A stretch of DNA of 64,000 nt, taken from assembly GCA_039881145.1 (NCBI GenBank), contig JAYKKI010000090.1:6855501-6919500 (forward strand). The letters are read 5' to 3'. A model generated the notes under the pieces. The model ran no database searches. It was not told the origin of the DNA and worked only from the letters and a program-made list of their open reading frames with translations. Of this stretch, positions 1 through 15,100 are shown in pieces. This DNA is from Druceiella hillmani. Taxonomy: Eukaryota; Arthropoda; Insecta; Lepidoptera; Hepialidae. Both the position numbers and the translations under genes were made by a program. Numbering within the stretch: the first letter of the stretch is position 1; each line of letters opens with the position of its first letter.

Positions 1-779
1 AATCTACTGCCGATTAACTCAAAATGGTGGATAAATCAAAATTTTAATCTAATTTTTTATTTCAAAAACTATTTAAGTTTATGTAAAATCATTAAAATTA
101 TGTGTTACGTAAATAGATTTGTGTATAATTCTAAACATAATAAAATTACACTAAAAGTATCTCTATCTCTCAGATTATGATGGTAAAATAGACATGAAGT
201 TAGTCCGGCGAGGTTTGTTTTAAAACGAATAAAAGTTGTTTGAATATAAAAAACACAAATTCGCTTTTTATACAGTTTATCGAGGCGTCACTGTTTACCG
301 ATTGAGATAACAGACCCAGATTAGGCGGTGGGCTCTATAATGCTGATTGTGACTACCATAAAAGTCATCCAACTCTCTCTTAGAGTAAGCACAATTTTAC
401 GTGGCTATTGATGGAACATACAAAATACAACCCTAGAAAATGAAGCCCTTTGATGATTTATTCTAAATTCTTTCATTTCATTTTCATTCTTTGAGTAATA
501 GGATCTTTGATCAAATTGTAGTAAGATACTATATGATATGCACGCTTCTACGTAGCAAGGTTATAAAGTAGCTCATGGGTAACTTATCACCTAATAGGCT
601 TAGACTAAATTTTTTTTAAGTTTCTTTCCTGTGATTTTTCCTTTTAACCGGAAAAATAAATACAAAATGTTCCTTCTGATAACTATGAAGTTCAAAACTT
701 TTACTACTTTTAATTACAGTTATTATATGTTGTATTGACGAAGCACGAGAATACGAACGAAAATGAGATTCGTAGTGAA
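1..779. other. AT-rich stretch, no gene seen
   Basis: I see no coding exon, RNA gene or named repeat here. A slightly GC-richer patch at about 280-420 has no open frame of note. The short minus-strand open frame at 616-816 has no splice context or protein-like composition. Confidence 0.6.
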
Positions 780-1115
780 ATAAATTTATTAACCGCAAGT
801 AACCAGCACGATACAAACACTGCTTTCATAATTCCCTATCAGTCTCATTTATTTAAAAAACTGTCTCGAGTAGAATGCATCATTCAGTCGGCCAGGTATT
901 TGTTTTGACCCGCTACCGCCGCCCGCCCACATTGATAACGAAATGCTCGGAACAAATTTTAATAATTTATTATTCTCCCTTCCCTTATTTCACTTCCACA
1001 ACCGTCTTTCTCATTTCTTAAAAATGATTCTGATCACTTCAACTTCCCTTTTTCTTTTTAAATTGTTTATGGAAAGTAATTGTTTTGGAAGTATTTTATT
1101 TTCCACTTTCATGTT
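780..1115 (+). repeat. dispersed repeat family C, copy 1
   Basis: About 335 bp aligns with the reverse complement of 61905-62270. The best-conserved blocks are GCATCATTCAGTCGGCCA, a TTGACCCGCTAC block followed by a GC-rich run, TTGATAACGAAA, and a final block around AAGTAATTGTTTTG. Identity looks like 75-80% by eye, with small indels. The GC-rich core (about 890-930) stands out from the AT-rich surroundings. Two copies in opposite orientation at the two ends of the window indicate an interspersed repeat, not a local duplication. I cannot assign it to a class; no coding capacity or terminal repeats are visible. The CAGGTAAGT motif at about 1131 lies just past the homology and looks like chance. 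Confidence 0.75.
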
Positions 1116-1155
1116 AACAACCCAGTTTCAGGTAAGTCTCTGGCAGACATTATAA

Positions 1156-1834
1156 TTGTCTGTTATGTTCCATATGATCATTTGTACTTTAGTGTATTTG
1201 TGTATATACATTCGATATAAGGAGCATATATGTGTATTTACTACTGACAAATATTAGCTTGAAATTTTACCCCTGTAATTTTTACATTTTGATAAATCAC
1301 CATTTAGGCACATTAAAAATGTAAAGCATAAAATGATAAAAATAAATTCTTATATAAATCCAAATAAATAAATTCACATGAATGGACAAATTCATATGAA
1401 GTAATATTTGTCGTGTGTCCGCGTGTGCCTCTTTATGTATGTATATGTCGGAGTCATGTAGTTTAATTATCTATTCAATAAATATACGCGTCATTTTAAA
1501 TAATGTTCATGCTCCATTCATTTGTCGGCCTAAGTACCTTTCAGTCTTTGATCTTAGTAAAGAATAGAAATTGGAATATTTAAAGGATAATAATTTATTT
1601 AAATGTGGGTTCATTGTGACAGCGTTACATAAATTATTTATTTTAATAGTAAAAGTTTAAAATGTGTAATATTTTCTGAAATTTATTTTTTTACTTTTAT
1701 TTCTGGTTCAGTTATTCAGTTATTGCTTTCTAGTGACTAATTATTACCCACAATATTCGTTAAATAGCATATTAAATATGTTGGTTGAATGTCATTGAGG
1801 TTGTTGGTTGAATGAGTTCGTTTGTCTAACAGGC

Positions 1835-1835
<1 letters not shown>
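1156..1835. other. AT-rich stretch, no gene seen
   Basis: Noncoding in appearance; short A/T tracts only. No named feature recognised. Confidence 0.6.
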
Positions 1836-1893
<58 letters not shown>

Positions 1894-1905
1894 GTATATA
1901 TGTAG
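1836..1905. repeat. (TA)n microsatellite with TG interruptions
   Basis: An alternating TA run with several TATG interruptions, followed by degenerate TG/CA-rich sequence to about 2015. The open frame through it (repeated YI residues) is an artefact of the dinucleotide repeat. Confidence 0.9.
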
Positions 1906-2359
1906 ATACACATGCATGTATATACATATATACATATATATTACGCATGTGTGTTTGCATGTAGATGAGCTTGCGAGTGTGCGTGTGGATATATGTGTGT
2001 ATATGTGTATACGTACTGAACTATGTGCTTTCTTGGCCTAGTAAATATACATTGGTTTAGAACATGTGAAGAATTAGCAAAGGTTTTCTAGTCTAATTTT
2101 TCGATTTCATTAATCTCTTCAGTCAATTAATGTAGTTGTATTTACAGTACTATAATATAATCTAATGTATATTTTCTGTGATGGTGGTTTTAGTAGTTAT
2201 CATTCTTCGCGGTTACTGCCCAACCTGAGGTGTATTGGTCTGTTTTTACCTTGCGTACTGTATTATAAGTATGGGTATGCTAGTTAAGGGTAGTTGTGCA
2301 GATTGTGCAGAGGAGCTTTCTTGACTGCTATTTCTGTTTCACCTGCTTCTTGTCTTGTT

Positions 2360-2626
2360 TTCTCCTTTTATTTTCCGCTGTGTATGTTTTCGCACATTCT
2401 GTGTTGTTTCTCACGACGATAAGAAAATTGGTGAGAGTTTGTACCCTTATTATTGTTTAATGCCGGTGTAACAGGGTGGCATGCTTCGGAATATACTTTT
2501 ACATTTTTTGGCATTTTGTACACTTTTTCTTTTAATTATTATTGCTTCATTTGATACGAGTATTGTAATCGGTTATTCCATATTTTGTTCCGTATTTTAA
2601 ATCTTTTTTCAAACTGTTTTTTAATT
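2360..2626 (+). repeat. 300-bp tandem duplication, unit 1
   Basis: About 265 bp that recurs 300-301 bp downstream. Shared landmarks are GCTGTGTATGTT (2377 and 2677), a TAAGAAAATTG block, AGGGTGGCATGCTTC, and CTTCATTTGATACGAG followed by TATTGTAATCGGTTATT (2545 and 2846). Identity looks like 80-85% by eye. No protein is recognisable in either unit. This is probably a simple local duplication, though a two-unit satellite cannot be excluded. Confidence 0.85.
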
Positions 2627-2659
2627 TATTAATTGAAAAACATTTAAAAGGGTGAAAAG

Positions 2660-2930
2660 CTTTTCCTTTTTTTTATGCTGTGTATGTTCTCGCATATTCT
2701 ATGTTGTTTCTTACGTCGGTAAGAAAATTGCTGATAGTTTATACTCTTATTATTTTTTAATGGCGGCGTAATAGGGTGGCATGCTTCAGGATATATTTTT
2801 ACATTTTTTTGTCATTTTGTACACGTTTTTTGTACTTGATTATTGCTTCATTTGATACGAGTATTGTAATCGGTTATTGCATATTTTGTTCCGTATTTTC
2901 TATTTTTTTCAAACTGTTTTGTCATTTAAT
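2660..2930 (+). repeat. 300-bp tandem duplication, unit 2
   Basis: Second unit of the direct duplication described at 2360. It diverges from unit 1 by scattered substitutions and 1-2 bp indels, so the duplication is not recent. Homology fades after a block around TTTCAAACTGTTTT (about 2920). Confidence 0.85.
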
Positions 2931-4934
2931 ATACATAATTGTATTGCGCAATGGGTTTAATTATTTAATAATTTTAATATTTTTATTTTGATATTTTCCT
3001 TCGGGTATAAAATACCGAAATGCAAATATCATGTAAATCAATCTTATCGTCCTTGGTTTTTCCTCTCGCCCTCTTCTTAATATTTTTTAACCTTTCTTTT
3101 TTATATTAAGTTTCATGCGTTTGTTTTCGAGTTCTTCGTATGATTTTTCACTTCTGTTACTATGGAGGAAATTAAGTTTTTTACTCCGGTTTGTTATAAG
3201 CGATAAGATAACAAGCCAAGTAAGGGTAATTTGTAGTGAAACTCTTATTTGGCTTGCGATATTGTATTTATAGGGTAATTTTTTATGTTGGAAAGTCAAT
3301 GTTTTCTTTTTTTTTCACCGAGATTCTGTTAATGATAATGAAACGTTTACATGTGATTATTATTGGGAAAGCATTGGCAACAAAAAAAATTCCCTCGAAT
3401 GTTGATATTTCTCTCTATTATTAACTAGAGAGAAATAAGTTAGTAACCAACAAACATTATACATTATTTTTCTATTATTTTTATAAGAAAAATTCGAAAA
3501 CAAACTATTTCTGTGCAAATAAAGAAGCAACCTGTATATGCTATTTATAGAGTAGCCAGTACCGCCCCCTCGCTAGTTCCTTTATGACCTCGATGATGAT
3601 TTCTGTCAACTCTGCAGCTGTAATTTCAGTATCAGTTCTGTAATTTTTTCATAGATGGCACAATATTAATTTTGTTAAATATTTAAAACCTAATTTATGT
3701 TTAAGGCTACTAATATTAATTTAATAACTTTTAAACGAGCGAAAAGCTTTACTACAATACATTTTTCTTGACGAGATAATAAAAAGAAATTAGTTAGTTT
3801 TTAATAACGTTCGTCATTTTTAACGCTTTTCTTAGTTTTTTTACTGTATCATAATATTTCTTAGGTATATTTGTTTTTTAGTTTTTTGGTAGATTATTTT
3901 TACAAGTAAATTAATATTATATTATTCATATTTATAATTTTTAAAGCATCGACCTCTTTTTGATATAACACTTTTCTTTTTATTTATTTTGAATATGAAA
4001 TAATATCCGATATTCAATTTACTCATGATCCTCGATAACGTTTACGATTGTCGATCTTATCCATGGACCGGTCTGTACAGTTGAGCTAATTTTTGTTGAT
4101 GAGACCGTTGGTAAATTTAATTGATAATTTTTCAGTCGTAACATTATTTTCTATCTCACAAACATGTATTTTAGCTTAGAAAAGTTTCACTACACCAATT
4201 TTTTTTATAAGTTTCCGGTTTGTTTTGGAAACGATATTTATTCTACATATACTTTTATTTTCATTTTCATTTTGGTGTTCTGTCACATAGCTGGAGTTTT
4301 ATATTCATGAGACGAAAGATAAATATAAAACGTCGACAGAATTAAAGCATTTTTAAGGACTGGATATGAATTTCGTAAAAGGTTGAAATTTTATTATAAA
4401 ACTGATGCAGTTACTTTCAACAATTACTTTTAACTAGTTCATTTAACCTGTAAACAATCACTTAGTAATATTTATTTATTATTTGCTTTCCCTAATTATT
4501 CATCAGTGCTATTGGAAATATGCCAAGTTCAATATAGCAATATACAAAAAGTATAATACATGGTTATGGGAATCCATGGTGATATATGTCTTCTAAAATA
4601 AGGTTTCAAAAGTTCAAAATGATAATTACGTCAATATGTCGAAACCCAAATTGGAGGTTATGTCACCGGAACTAATGTATGTTAATTATAATTTATCGCC
4701 GCTTAAACTTATTTTCAGGTATATGCATTAATAATGATTTGAAATAAAAGAAATGGTAGTTACTACAAGAAATATATTTGATAGACATATGTCTCGATAT
4801 AGGTAAAAAATATTCAATCAATGAAAGGGAAAAAATGGAAATATTGTTTTAACATGGACTATATCTGTAGATATAGTCAAAATTGATTCAAAAACAAATT
4901 TGACCATTGTATTGATATTAAAATTATTTCAATA
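2931..4934. other. AT-rich stretch, no gene seen
   Basis: No supported gene. A short minus-strand frame at about 3640-3550 (reading ...AAELTEIIIEVIKELARG...) has protein-like composition over about 30 codons but no recognisable domain or splice sites, so I do not call it. Confidence 0.55.
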
Positions 4935-5260
4935 TGTTTTTCAATTACATCCTTTGTTCGTCAAAGTCTTTTACGACAACCAGAGTTAACATTGGATGCA
5001 GCTAAATAAATTGCTGAAGAAATTATATTAGTTCAGAATGATACCGACACTAAAGATGAACTAGTCAAAGGAGGTAATATTTTCAAAATCCCCCTCCATT
5101 ATGTAACCGAAATTAAAATTGTAATCATAAATCGCTCACCAAGTCAGTCTTTGATTTAGTCGGGAAACCACTTTATTTGTTAACGTCAACATGACCACAA
5201 TTAGGTCGATCGAATTATGTGAAAGGTGTGGTCAATTTAAACAATAGAGGAAAACATGTA
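4935..5260 (+). pseudogene. decayed retrotransposon gag fragment with damaged zinc knuckle
   Basis: One forward frame starting near 4940 reads as protein-like: VRQSLLRQPELTLDAAK, a stop, then IAEEIILVQNDTDTKDELVK. This resembles the C-terminal capsid region of LTR-retrotransposon Gag proteins (an 'LL..P.LTL..A..IA' pattern). About 40 codons later, at roughly 5217-5258, another frame reads CERCGQF, a stop, then RKTC. The spacing matches a C-x2-C-x4-H-x4-C nucleocapsid knuckle exactly, with Gln in the His position and a stop just after it. At least one frameshift and three stops are present. No protease or reverse transcriptase is recognisable downstream. I infer a gag fragment; the family is unresolved. 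Confidence 0.45.
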
Positions 5261-6592
5261 ACAACCAATAAAAAGCAAATATTACTTATGAAAATCGTAT
5301 GTTAATTTTGAAATATTTTGTCCCGGGAATAAAAATGTCAGAAGCTAAGGATTGTCAAATCTTAAATTAACCTCAGAAAATAGTTAAAAATTGCGATAAC
5401 TATGATTAAACAATTAAGAAGATTTAAAGGTATGAAATAAGCTGCTATCAAATATTAACGACGTATTAGGAGTAGATATTAATATCTCTTTAAAAATATT
5501 ATCGTAAAATTTTGACTTTAAAGAACTAGCCTTAAAAAGTAGTGACATAAATGTAATCAAGTTTTTGCAAGGCTTTGCGAGAGAAATGTGAAAATTGAGT
5601 TAGACATTTTTTTCGTTTGACTTGAAGACTAGTTTTTCATAGAACCCATCTTATGACGACGCAATAGATAGATAAGAATTATTTATTGGCTGACAGATAC
5701 AAATGATCTTTCTTATTTTATAAATTATATTTTATTCCATAGGAAGGAATTACAGTACTCGCGCGTAGTAGCTTGGAGACATCTAAGGAAGCCTGGAGGA
5801 GGTGTAGGGAAGCTGATGCACGTAATATGGGTCAGGGAAAGGAGCATATGGACTCGCGGTATAGTGAGAAAGAGCCACACATAGCACATATGAAACATAG
5901 ATTTATGTATTCAAATGCCCTTTTCTAATTATTTTCACGGTGCTAGAAGATGCTTTTTTTATTACAATAAATATTTTGGCAGAAAGTCTGTTATATTCAT
6001 TTTTTTCATTCAACATTCTCAGCGCTATGTAAAATGCATGTAACATGTGTGTAATCAATTTCATTTTTTTCCCCGGCAAGCATATTTATTTATTATACCT
6101 ATTCTTTTCCACTTTAACCGCTAGGTCAATACCTATCGTTGAAACAGTTAAGAAGTAGTTAAAATATTTACAACATAAACTATCGGGTCTAGAAATTATT
6201 TTTTTTTAATAAAAAAATATATTTTGAGAATAAAAATAATTTAGACCGCCTGTACATATCGTACATTTACCCATAAATGGCCTCATTATTAGGCGATAAT
6301 ATAAGCGGTTAATTGTTTTTTCTCAGAATACAAACAATATTTGTACTACAAAAGATAAATGCGTGGTGTATTGCTTTTAAATGGTACTGGTAATTGAACG
6401 TCATTAACTATACAACCAAGAAATTGTGTATTCCTATTTTAGAGCATTAATAGAGCGTATACAATAGGTATCTAAAAATCCGTTTGCATGTGTATTTTAA
6501 TGAATTAAACCAATTTGTTTAAAATTTTGAATTGCGGATTTTTTGTAGATGTTTTAGATGCTTTAGTATTTCGCAACTCAAAATGAATATAT
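5261..6592. other. AT-rich stretch, no gene seen
   Basis: Mostly featureless. A GC-richer patch at 5745-5890 has short open frames in more than one phase and may be more transposon debris, but no protein can be named. Confidence 0.5.
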
Positions 6593-9179
<2,587 letters not shown>

Positions 9180-9400
9180 TGACATGCGATAAAGCACGTC
9201 AAACATCCCATTAAGGAACACTTCACGTCCCGAGCGCTACCAAACATATTTAGTGCCGATGTCGGAATTGAATAACATCAATAATGAGCTATTCAATGAG
9301 GGCATACCAATTTGCCGCAAACAATGCCGTGCACCACTTGCGAAGGCCACTTTGATATAAATTTGCCGTTGTGCTCTTCTCCTCGGATGGGGTTTGTTAT
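9180..9400 (-). repeat. dispersed repeat family B, copy 1
   Basis: The minus strand aligns over about 210 bp with 57365-57565 on the plus strand. Shared blocks are CATCCGAGGAGAAG, GGCATTGTTTGC followed by CAAATTGG, then TTATTGAAT and GGCA.TAAATA, and near the end TTAATGGGATGTTTGA. The minus strand is open through most of this copy (about 70 codons, including ARHCLRQIGMPSLNSS), but the frame is not preserved in the second copy. Coding origin is therefore uncertain. It is higher in GC than its surroundings. I have an impression of a common lepidopteran repeat but cannot name it. Confidence 0.75.
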
Positions 9401-12127
9401 AAATTAGGTTTATGAATACATTTTGTCTCAAAAATTGTTTCCAAGAGTCTGTCACCCTGATTCTATTCTCAGGGATGTCTAGAGCTGATTAACATTTGTT
9501 TCTACAGATATTTGGTATATTAGACTTTAGTATGGTTTCGTACCTTAAATAAAAGAAAACGGAACTCTTGTAAACTCAGTTACATCTTTATCAATATGAC
9601 CTACTGTTAAAACCGTTTTTTTATGTAGAAATTGAATAGTTAGTGCAGTGTTAAAATATATTAAACAGCATATTTCCATAATTAATAATCAAAAATATTT
9701 AGGTAAAAATTTTAGAAGGGGTAAGTAAAATACCCAACACTTTTTTTAATATTTCATATATCAAATATAAGGTCTAGTTATTCGGATTCCAAAATTTTTT
9801 TCGGAAATATAAATAAGATAACTCTAGGTTAAAAACGTTTACAGCAACGTTTACCTAAATAATATAAGCGACGATCGTAAATTTTATAAATTTCTGGGAA
9901 TTCGCGCTATTATTACAACTGTTAAATATATGTTAAATATATGTTATATATAATAAACAGCAAGTATCATTAATATTTTAAAATTATTTAACAAAATGAT
10001 TTATACCCTTTAAAGTTTGTATGTATCTAATTGTGAAGGAAAATGTTACAGCCCAGTTCTACTCGTATTTAGCAAATAAAATTTATTTACTTTTCAGTTT
10101 AATTACGTTTCTAAAACTATCATAACAAATTCAATGTTTGTGAGGACGCAAACACTCGTTACTATTCAATTTTTTACAATTAGAACTATATTTATTGAAA
10201 AGATTAATAATTATAATTAATTACGAAATTTTTTTAAACAAAAATTTTATAACGACAGTTTGGAGAAATATTTTTATTACAAACATCGTCCAAAATTATT
10301 TCAATATTAAACAGCTAAAGGAGCCGTCTTCCGTTTTTATTCGAATGTTGTGAAATTGGAACCAAAATGATATTTGCTTATCAATTTATATTTCGCTTCA
10401 GTATAATAATTAAATGAAGCAGATATAAAATATCAAGATTTTATCTCTAGCTATATCGATTGAAGAAACATTTTGTTGCAACCACGTGCATTTTATTATT
10501 AATTAAGGAAAATCCAATAAACATATTGATATTGGAAAAAAATAAACACCTTATAAAAATTAATAATCATTACATGACTTTGATTTCTATATTATTTTTC
10601 CTGTTTAAAACTTTCAGTTCCCTTATTCCCTCTATAAATTTGTTTATAAAATTTCAACAATATTAAGTATTTTACTTAATATTGTGAAAAAATACAATTT
10701 TGGGATTCGAAAGATTTTATTTCCATTCATTTTACACACGATCTAACTTGCAATTGCTTTAAATTATTAACCTGAACAGCTCCAATTTTCACTCAGAAGA
10801 AGACTGCAAATGCATAGTTTCCTGCCTGTAGAATACACTACCGTTTGCTTCTTTCTCTGTTAGATAATTTAAATGATTCAGAAGACCGCTCACAGATTGT
10901 TTATTTACTCGTTACATAATAATAGATTGCGGGGAAGTGAAATTGTTTCAATGCCACTTAAGTTTTGACAATGTAAAAAAAGTAATCATATAAATATTTT
11001 ATCGATTAACGTATTGCAATTCTTAGGAGTCATGCCATTAACATTATTATTGTAAAAATTCGTATTGCACCATGTGTATATCATAAATATCGTAATAACA
11101 AAAATGTTTATTAATCAGTGATTCAGAAACCAAGGAAAGAATCACTACTCAATTTGGCGTCCTTAGTTCTAGTATAGCAAAGTACGCTATAGAGTTCTTC
11201 GCAGCTTCGCACATGTGACACATTAGTACCATAAAAAGTTTTTTGGAATATTTATAACTAAGTAACCTTAAACAATAAAACAAATTTAGTTCTTGATTGA
11301 ATTTAATATATTGATCACTTTTGATAAGAGAAATAATATTATTTCTGTAGGATGAAATGGGGTGTTTTTGTTTAATAATACAATTTTAGTACCGCATATC
11401 AACAGATGGCGCAAAGTGTGTATATTAAGGATTTAACACTCTTTATAGATAAGTGTAGTCATTGGGTTAAAGACAAATCTCATATAAACGAATTTTTTCA
11501 TTTTTTTTACCTAAATATGATGTAGATATTAGAAGTATCTAAATTTGAGATACAATATGGAATTGAATATATACTGATACAAATTGCGGTATTAGTTCTA
11601 AAACAATTCAATTAATTTGTTGTACTAAAGTTTTATTCAATAAGCTATTTTTCTTCGAACATTTGTGGAAAAGCAACCTAGTTTATTGGAAATTTCTCTA
11701 AATGTGCCACAAAATTTATTTTAGTTCTAATTGTTCCTTCCCAATATTACAGGCATAATACCATTATCTTCCTGGCTCTTGGAACCTCATATTTCATTGA
11801 CTTGTGATATTATTTTTGTGGGTAAATACTCATTTATTTAAATTAGTACCACCGATGATATAATAAAAAAACGAATCTTTTAAATTGTATAATGAAGAAC
11901 GTGAGTATGTTTTTAACGAAACCTCTTTTTTTCGAAGTTCTGCAACAAAGTTTTGCAAGAAACATATAGCACAATGGTTTTGACATGAATAAATAGAGCG
12001 AACCACCACAAATAATTCTAAAAGATTATATTTTATTATTTTAATATATTTATTTCATAAAAGTCGACTTTTCACAACTCATCCCGCGCAGAAATCGCTC
12101 GTCAAACAAAAATCGTTAATTAACCAA
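9401..12127. other. AT-rich stretch, no gene seen
   Basis: No gene supported. At about 9538-9600 there is a weak copy of the TTCGTACCTTAAA...CGGAACTCTTGTAAA repeat family described at 37005. The rest is A/T-rich noncoding sequence. Confidence 0.5.
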
Positions 12128-12165
12128 AAATCAAGAGGTGCAAGTTGAGTTGCACCTCTTGATTT
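12128..12165. repeat. perfect 16-bp hairpin
   Basis: Arms 12128-12143 (AAATCAAGAGGTGCAA) and 12150-12165 are exact reverse complements around a 6-nt loop. There is no T-rich tract, so it does not look like a terminator, and the stem is too short for a typical pre-miRNA. It is probably a relic of a small inverted-repeat element. Confidence 0.85.
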
Positions 12166-15100
12166 GTATTTAATAAACGCGGTAGCAAAACAGGAAAAGA
12201 AAAATATTTATTCAAGAAAGATATGCTTTTAATTTTCCATAAAATTTGAACACTGGCTAATAAATTAACGTCAAGATGCGCCTCGAGACAATTACGTCGC
12301 GGCGGCTTTGAATAAACACATTCGCGGTGTTCGCTACACTATTTGTGTAATGATAATTGCATTGATAGTTCCTAGCGGAGGCATAATATTACGATACTAT
12401 TAATCAAGATAAAATCTTCCTGTCAGTTTTAAATATCCCATTAAATTGTTTATTCCAGAAAGCACAATTGGCAAGTTACTTATAGTTGATTAGGTTTTTA
12501 GGGCTCCGTACCTTAAATACTTTTTACCTAAAATCACAATTTTACGTTTAAATAGGCAATATATTTACATTTTTACATATTCTCCGCCTATTTTTATGGA
12601 AACCATGCGACATAGAAACTTGAAATTTACATAGTGAATACACCTTTTCAATCTACATATTTTGCACTAACTTTTTCATATGGCTATAAAAAATGTCGTA
12701 AGTACATATATTAATGTTTTTCATTTTTTATAAATAGTATATTATTGATTGCAATATTATTTTAATTGAAACATTCGAAAATTTGGTGTTTCGCCGAATT
12801 TCAGAAACTGCTGAATTTGTTACGAAAAATATATTTTTCAAATATTTCAATGAATACAAAATGAAAAGATTTCATTTCAAAACGCAACCTCAAATATTAA
12901 ATGAAGAAGTGATATTTTCGTAGATATATGTAACTTTAAAAATAAATTTTTGCACTTTTTAAGGCAAGTGATTATGAAGAATTGATGGAATTTCCACACT
13001 AAATAAAATATGAGGTAACTAATTATTAAAAGTTAAGAAATATGCTGATAGTGTCTTTCGTAATTTTAAATAATGAATAATTTCGTATTTTTGTTGCCAA
13101 ATTCACATAATATTTTTTATTTTTTATTTGCATCATATATGAATATTATGTGTTTACATGGTACTCACAAGAAAAACAGTTTTACTCGTTTGTGGTTTCC
13201 TTAGAGTCTTCTTTAGAATTTTCCATGAAAAATTTAAATATTGGACCTGCCATGTCATTTTTTGTCTTTTATTTTTTGACGGTTGAAGGCGATCTAAGTT
13301 GTCGAATAATAGCTACCCCTGCCTTTAAGTTGAAGATAAAGCCGCAAGTTGAAGATAAAATTATTGAACACAGCTATTCAGGTTAATTGATGGATAAAAT
13401 CCGAGTTAAAAATAAAATAATATTAATATTTGTTAATGTTATATCGACGTAATTTTAATGCAATACAAAATAACTAAAACTTGTTAAGAAACAAATATAA
13501 AACACATATTCTCATTTTAGTTTTAATATAAAGCATGGGCCACACAAAAATTGTTAGACACAAACAGGGGATGCCTCTGGCTTATATTAATTATTTTATC
13601 GCTGGTTAATATCTGTTCTCAATTATTAAGCCTACCCTTTCTCTATTATAACAACAATCTGACTCCGAATATAAAGTCATAATTGTAGGTCACACCCTTG
13701 ATTTGTTTTAGTCCGGCGTGGCACGCACGGTGATTTACGCCTCCTGGGCGCATGGCGCGGGTATAACACCCGTGCTCCACTCCACAGTAAATGCAGCATG
13801 TTGTTCATATCTAATTGAAATTCATTATAAATTTATGAGCTTACAAGCTTTTTTTACACGGCAATAGGTTTTCCTACTTTTCATAAGACGACACATAAAA
13901 TATACGCTATTCCGACGAACAATCTAATATCTTATATTATGTTTTAGGCAACTTATTTCAAACTTTGGTTGAATTTATATGCTTTTTTAATATAATTTAT
14001 TATTAGTTGGTATTTTTTATTCAAGGCAAATTTCAGTCTCGTTTCATAAACTTTTAGAAAACTGAGTGACCAGCGAGAATAAAAAATAATACTATGGTAG
14101 TGTTCATATATAACAACAAAACACTCTTTAACTGTTAACAATACTGAATTTCACATGCTTCATATAGTACGTGAACAAAATCATGGAAAAGAAATTTACT
14201 GGTTACTTAGGGACCTAAAAGAATATTATTACGCCTGGTTTTAAAAAGATTAACACTTATAGCTTTTATTAAGATATTTAATTTTTATTGATCAAACTAC
14301 AATATTCTACTGATTTACATTTTTTTACGAAACTTAGGTTCAGAGGAAATATTCTTAAAATTTACTTAAAGGAATAGTGTTCCATTTAGCTTAAATGGAA
14401 TTATCTTCTTTAGTTTTAATCAATATTTTGGTTGAGATCTTTTAGCTGTCTCTTCTTTTACCTTTCTACTTTATTACCTATTCGTATTAAGTATCCTTCA
14501 ATTAATCGACATCACGCTGTAATTTTAATTTCTATCTAAAAGTGTATAACAAAACCACGCGAGCAAATCTACGAGTATAAGCTGATATCTTTCTATTAGC
14601 CACATTACTGATATAATATTTTCAAAGAATTCACCGCATCAATAATAACCTTTATTGAAATGAAGTGTTCAATGGTAGCAACTGTTATTAAATAGTATTC
14701 AAAACAAAACATATTAAAACTATTAAAACCTTGTACTAGAAATATCTATACCCACAATTGCAAAACAAATGCTTCATTTTGGTGCAGCAAGTGTTCCCTG
14801 TTTTTGAACGGCTAGCGGCGCAGTCGACGCGACCGCGCGTTAAATTAATTCCAACTGACTTACTCTTCATGATGCCAACTTCCACTGCACTTAACTCGCG
14901 TAGTGAAATAACATGTCTTAAAGCCTCTAGGTTTATAATAATTATTTGTTTCATAAAAAAACTTTGAAAGGCATATTATAATGAAACATGCGCGGAGTTT
15001 TTTGTTTCGTAGCTACTTTTGTCATGATAAAAGTGAATTTATATATTTATTAAATTATATAATATTTTAACGTACAAAACAATAGAAATACCCACACTCA

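Noticed and set aside
1120..1145. Splice donor CAG|GTAAGT after an open frame
   Set aside because: The open frame lies largely within dispersed repeat family C, which has stops in its other copy; no acceptor supports an exon.
1808..2041. 77-codon frame rich in Y and I
   Set aside because: Dinucleotide repeat artefact.
12128..12165. Hairpin considered as a transcription terminator or pre-miRNA
   Set aside because: No T tract, eukaryotic context, and a 16-bp stem with a 6-nt loop is too short for a pre-miRNA.
14736..14967. Overlapping open frames on both strands with higher GC
   Set aside because: Being open on both strands at once is expected of a GC-richer patch; no family match or splice signals, likely a repeat remnant.
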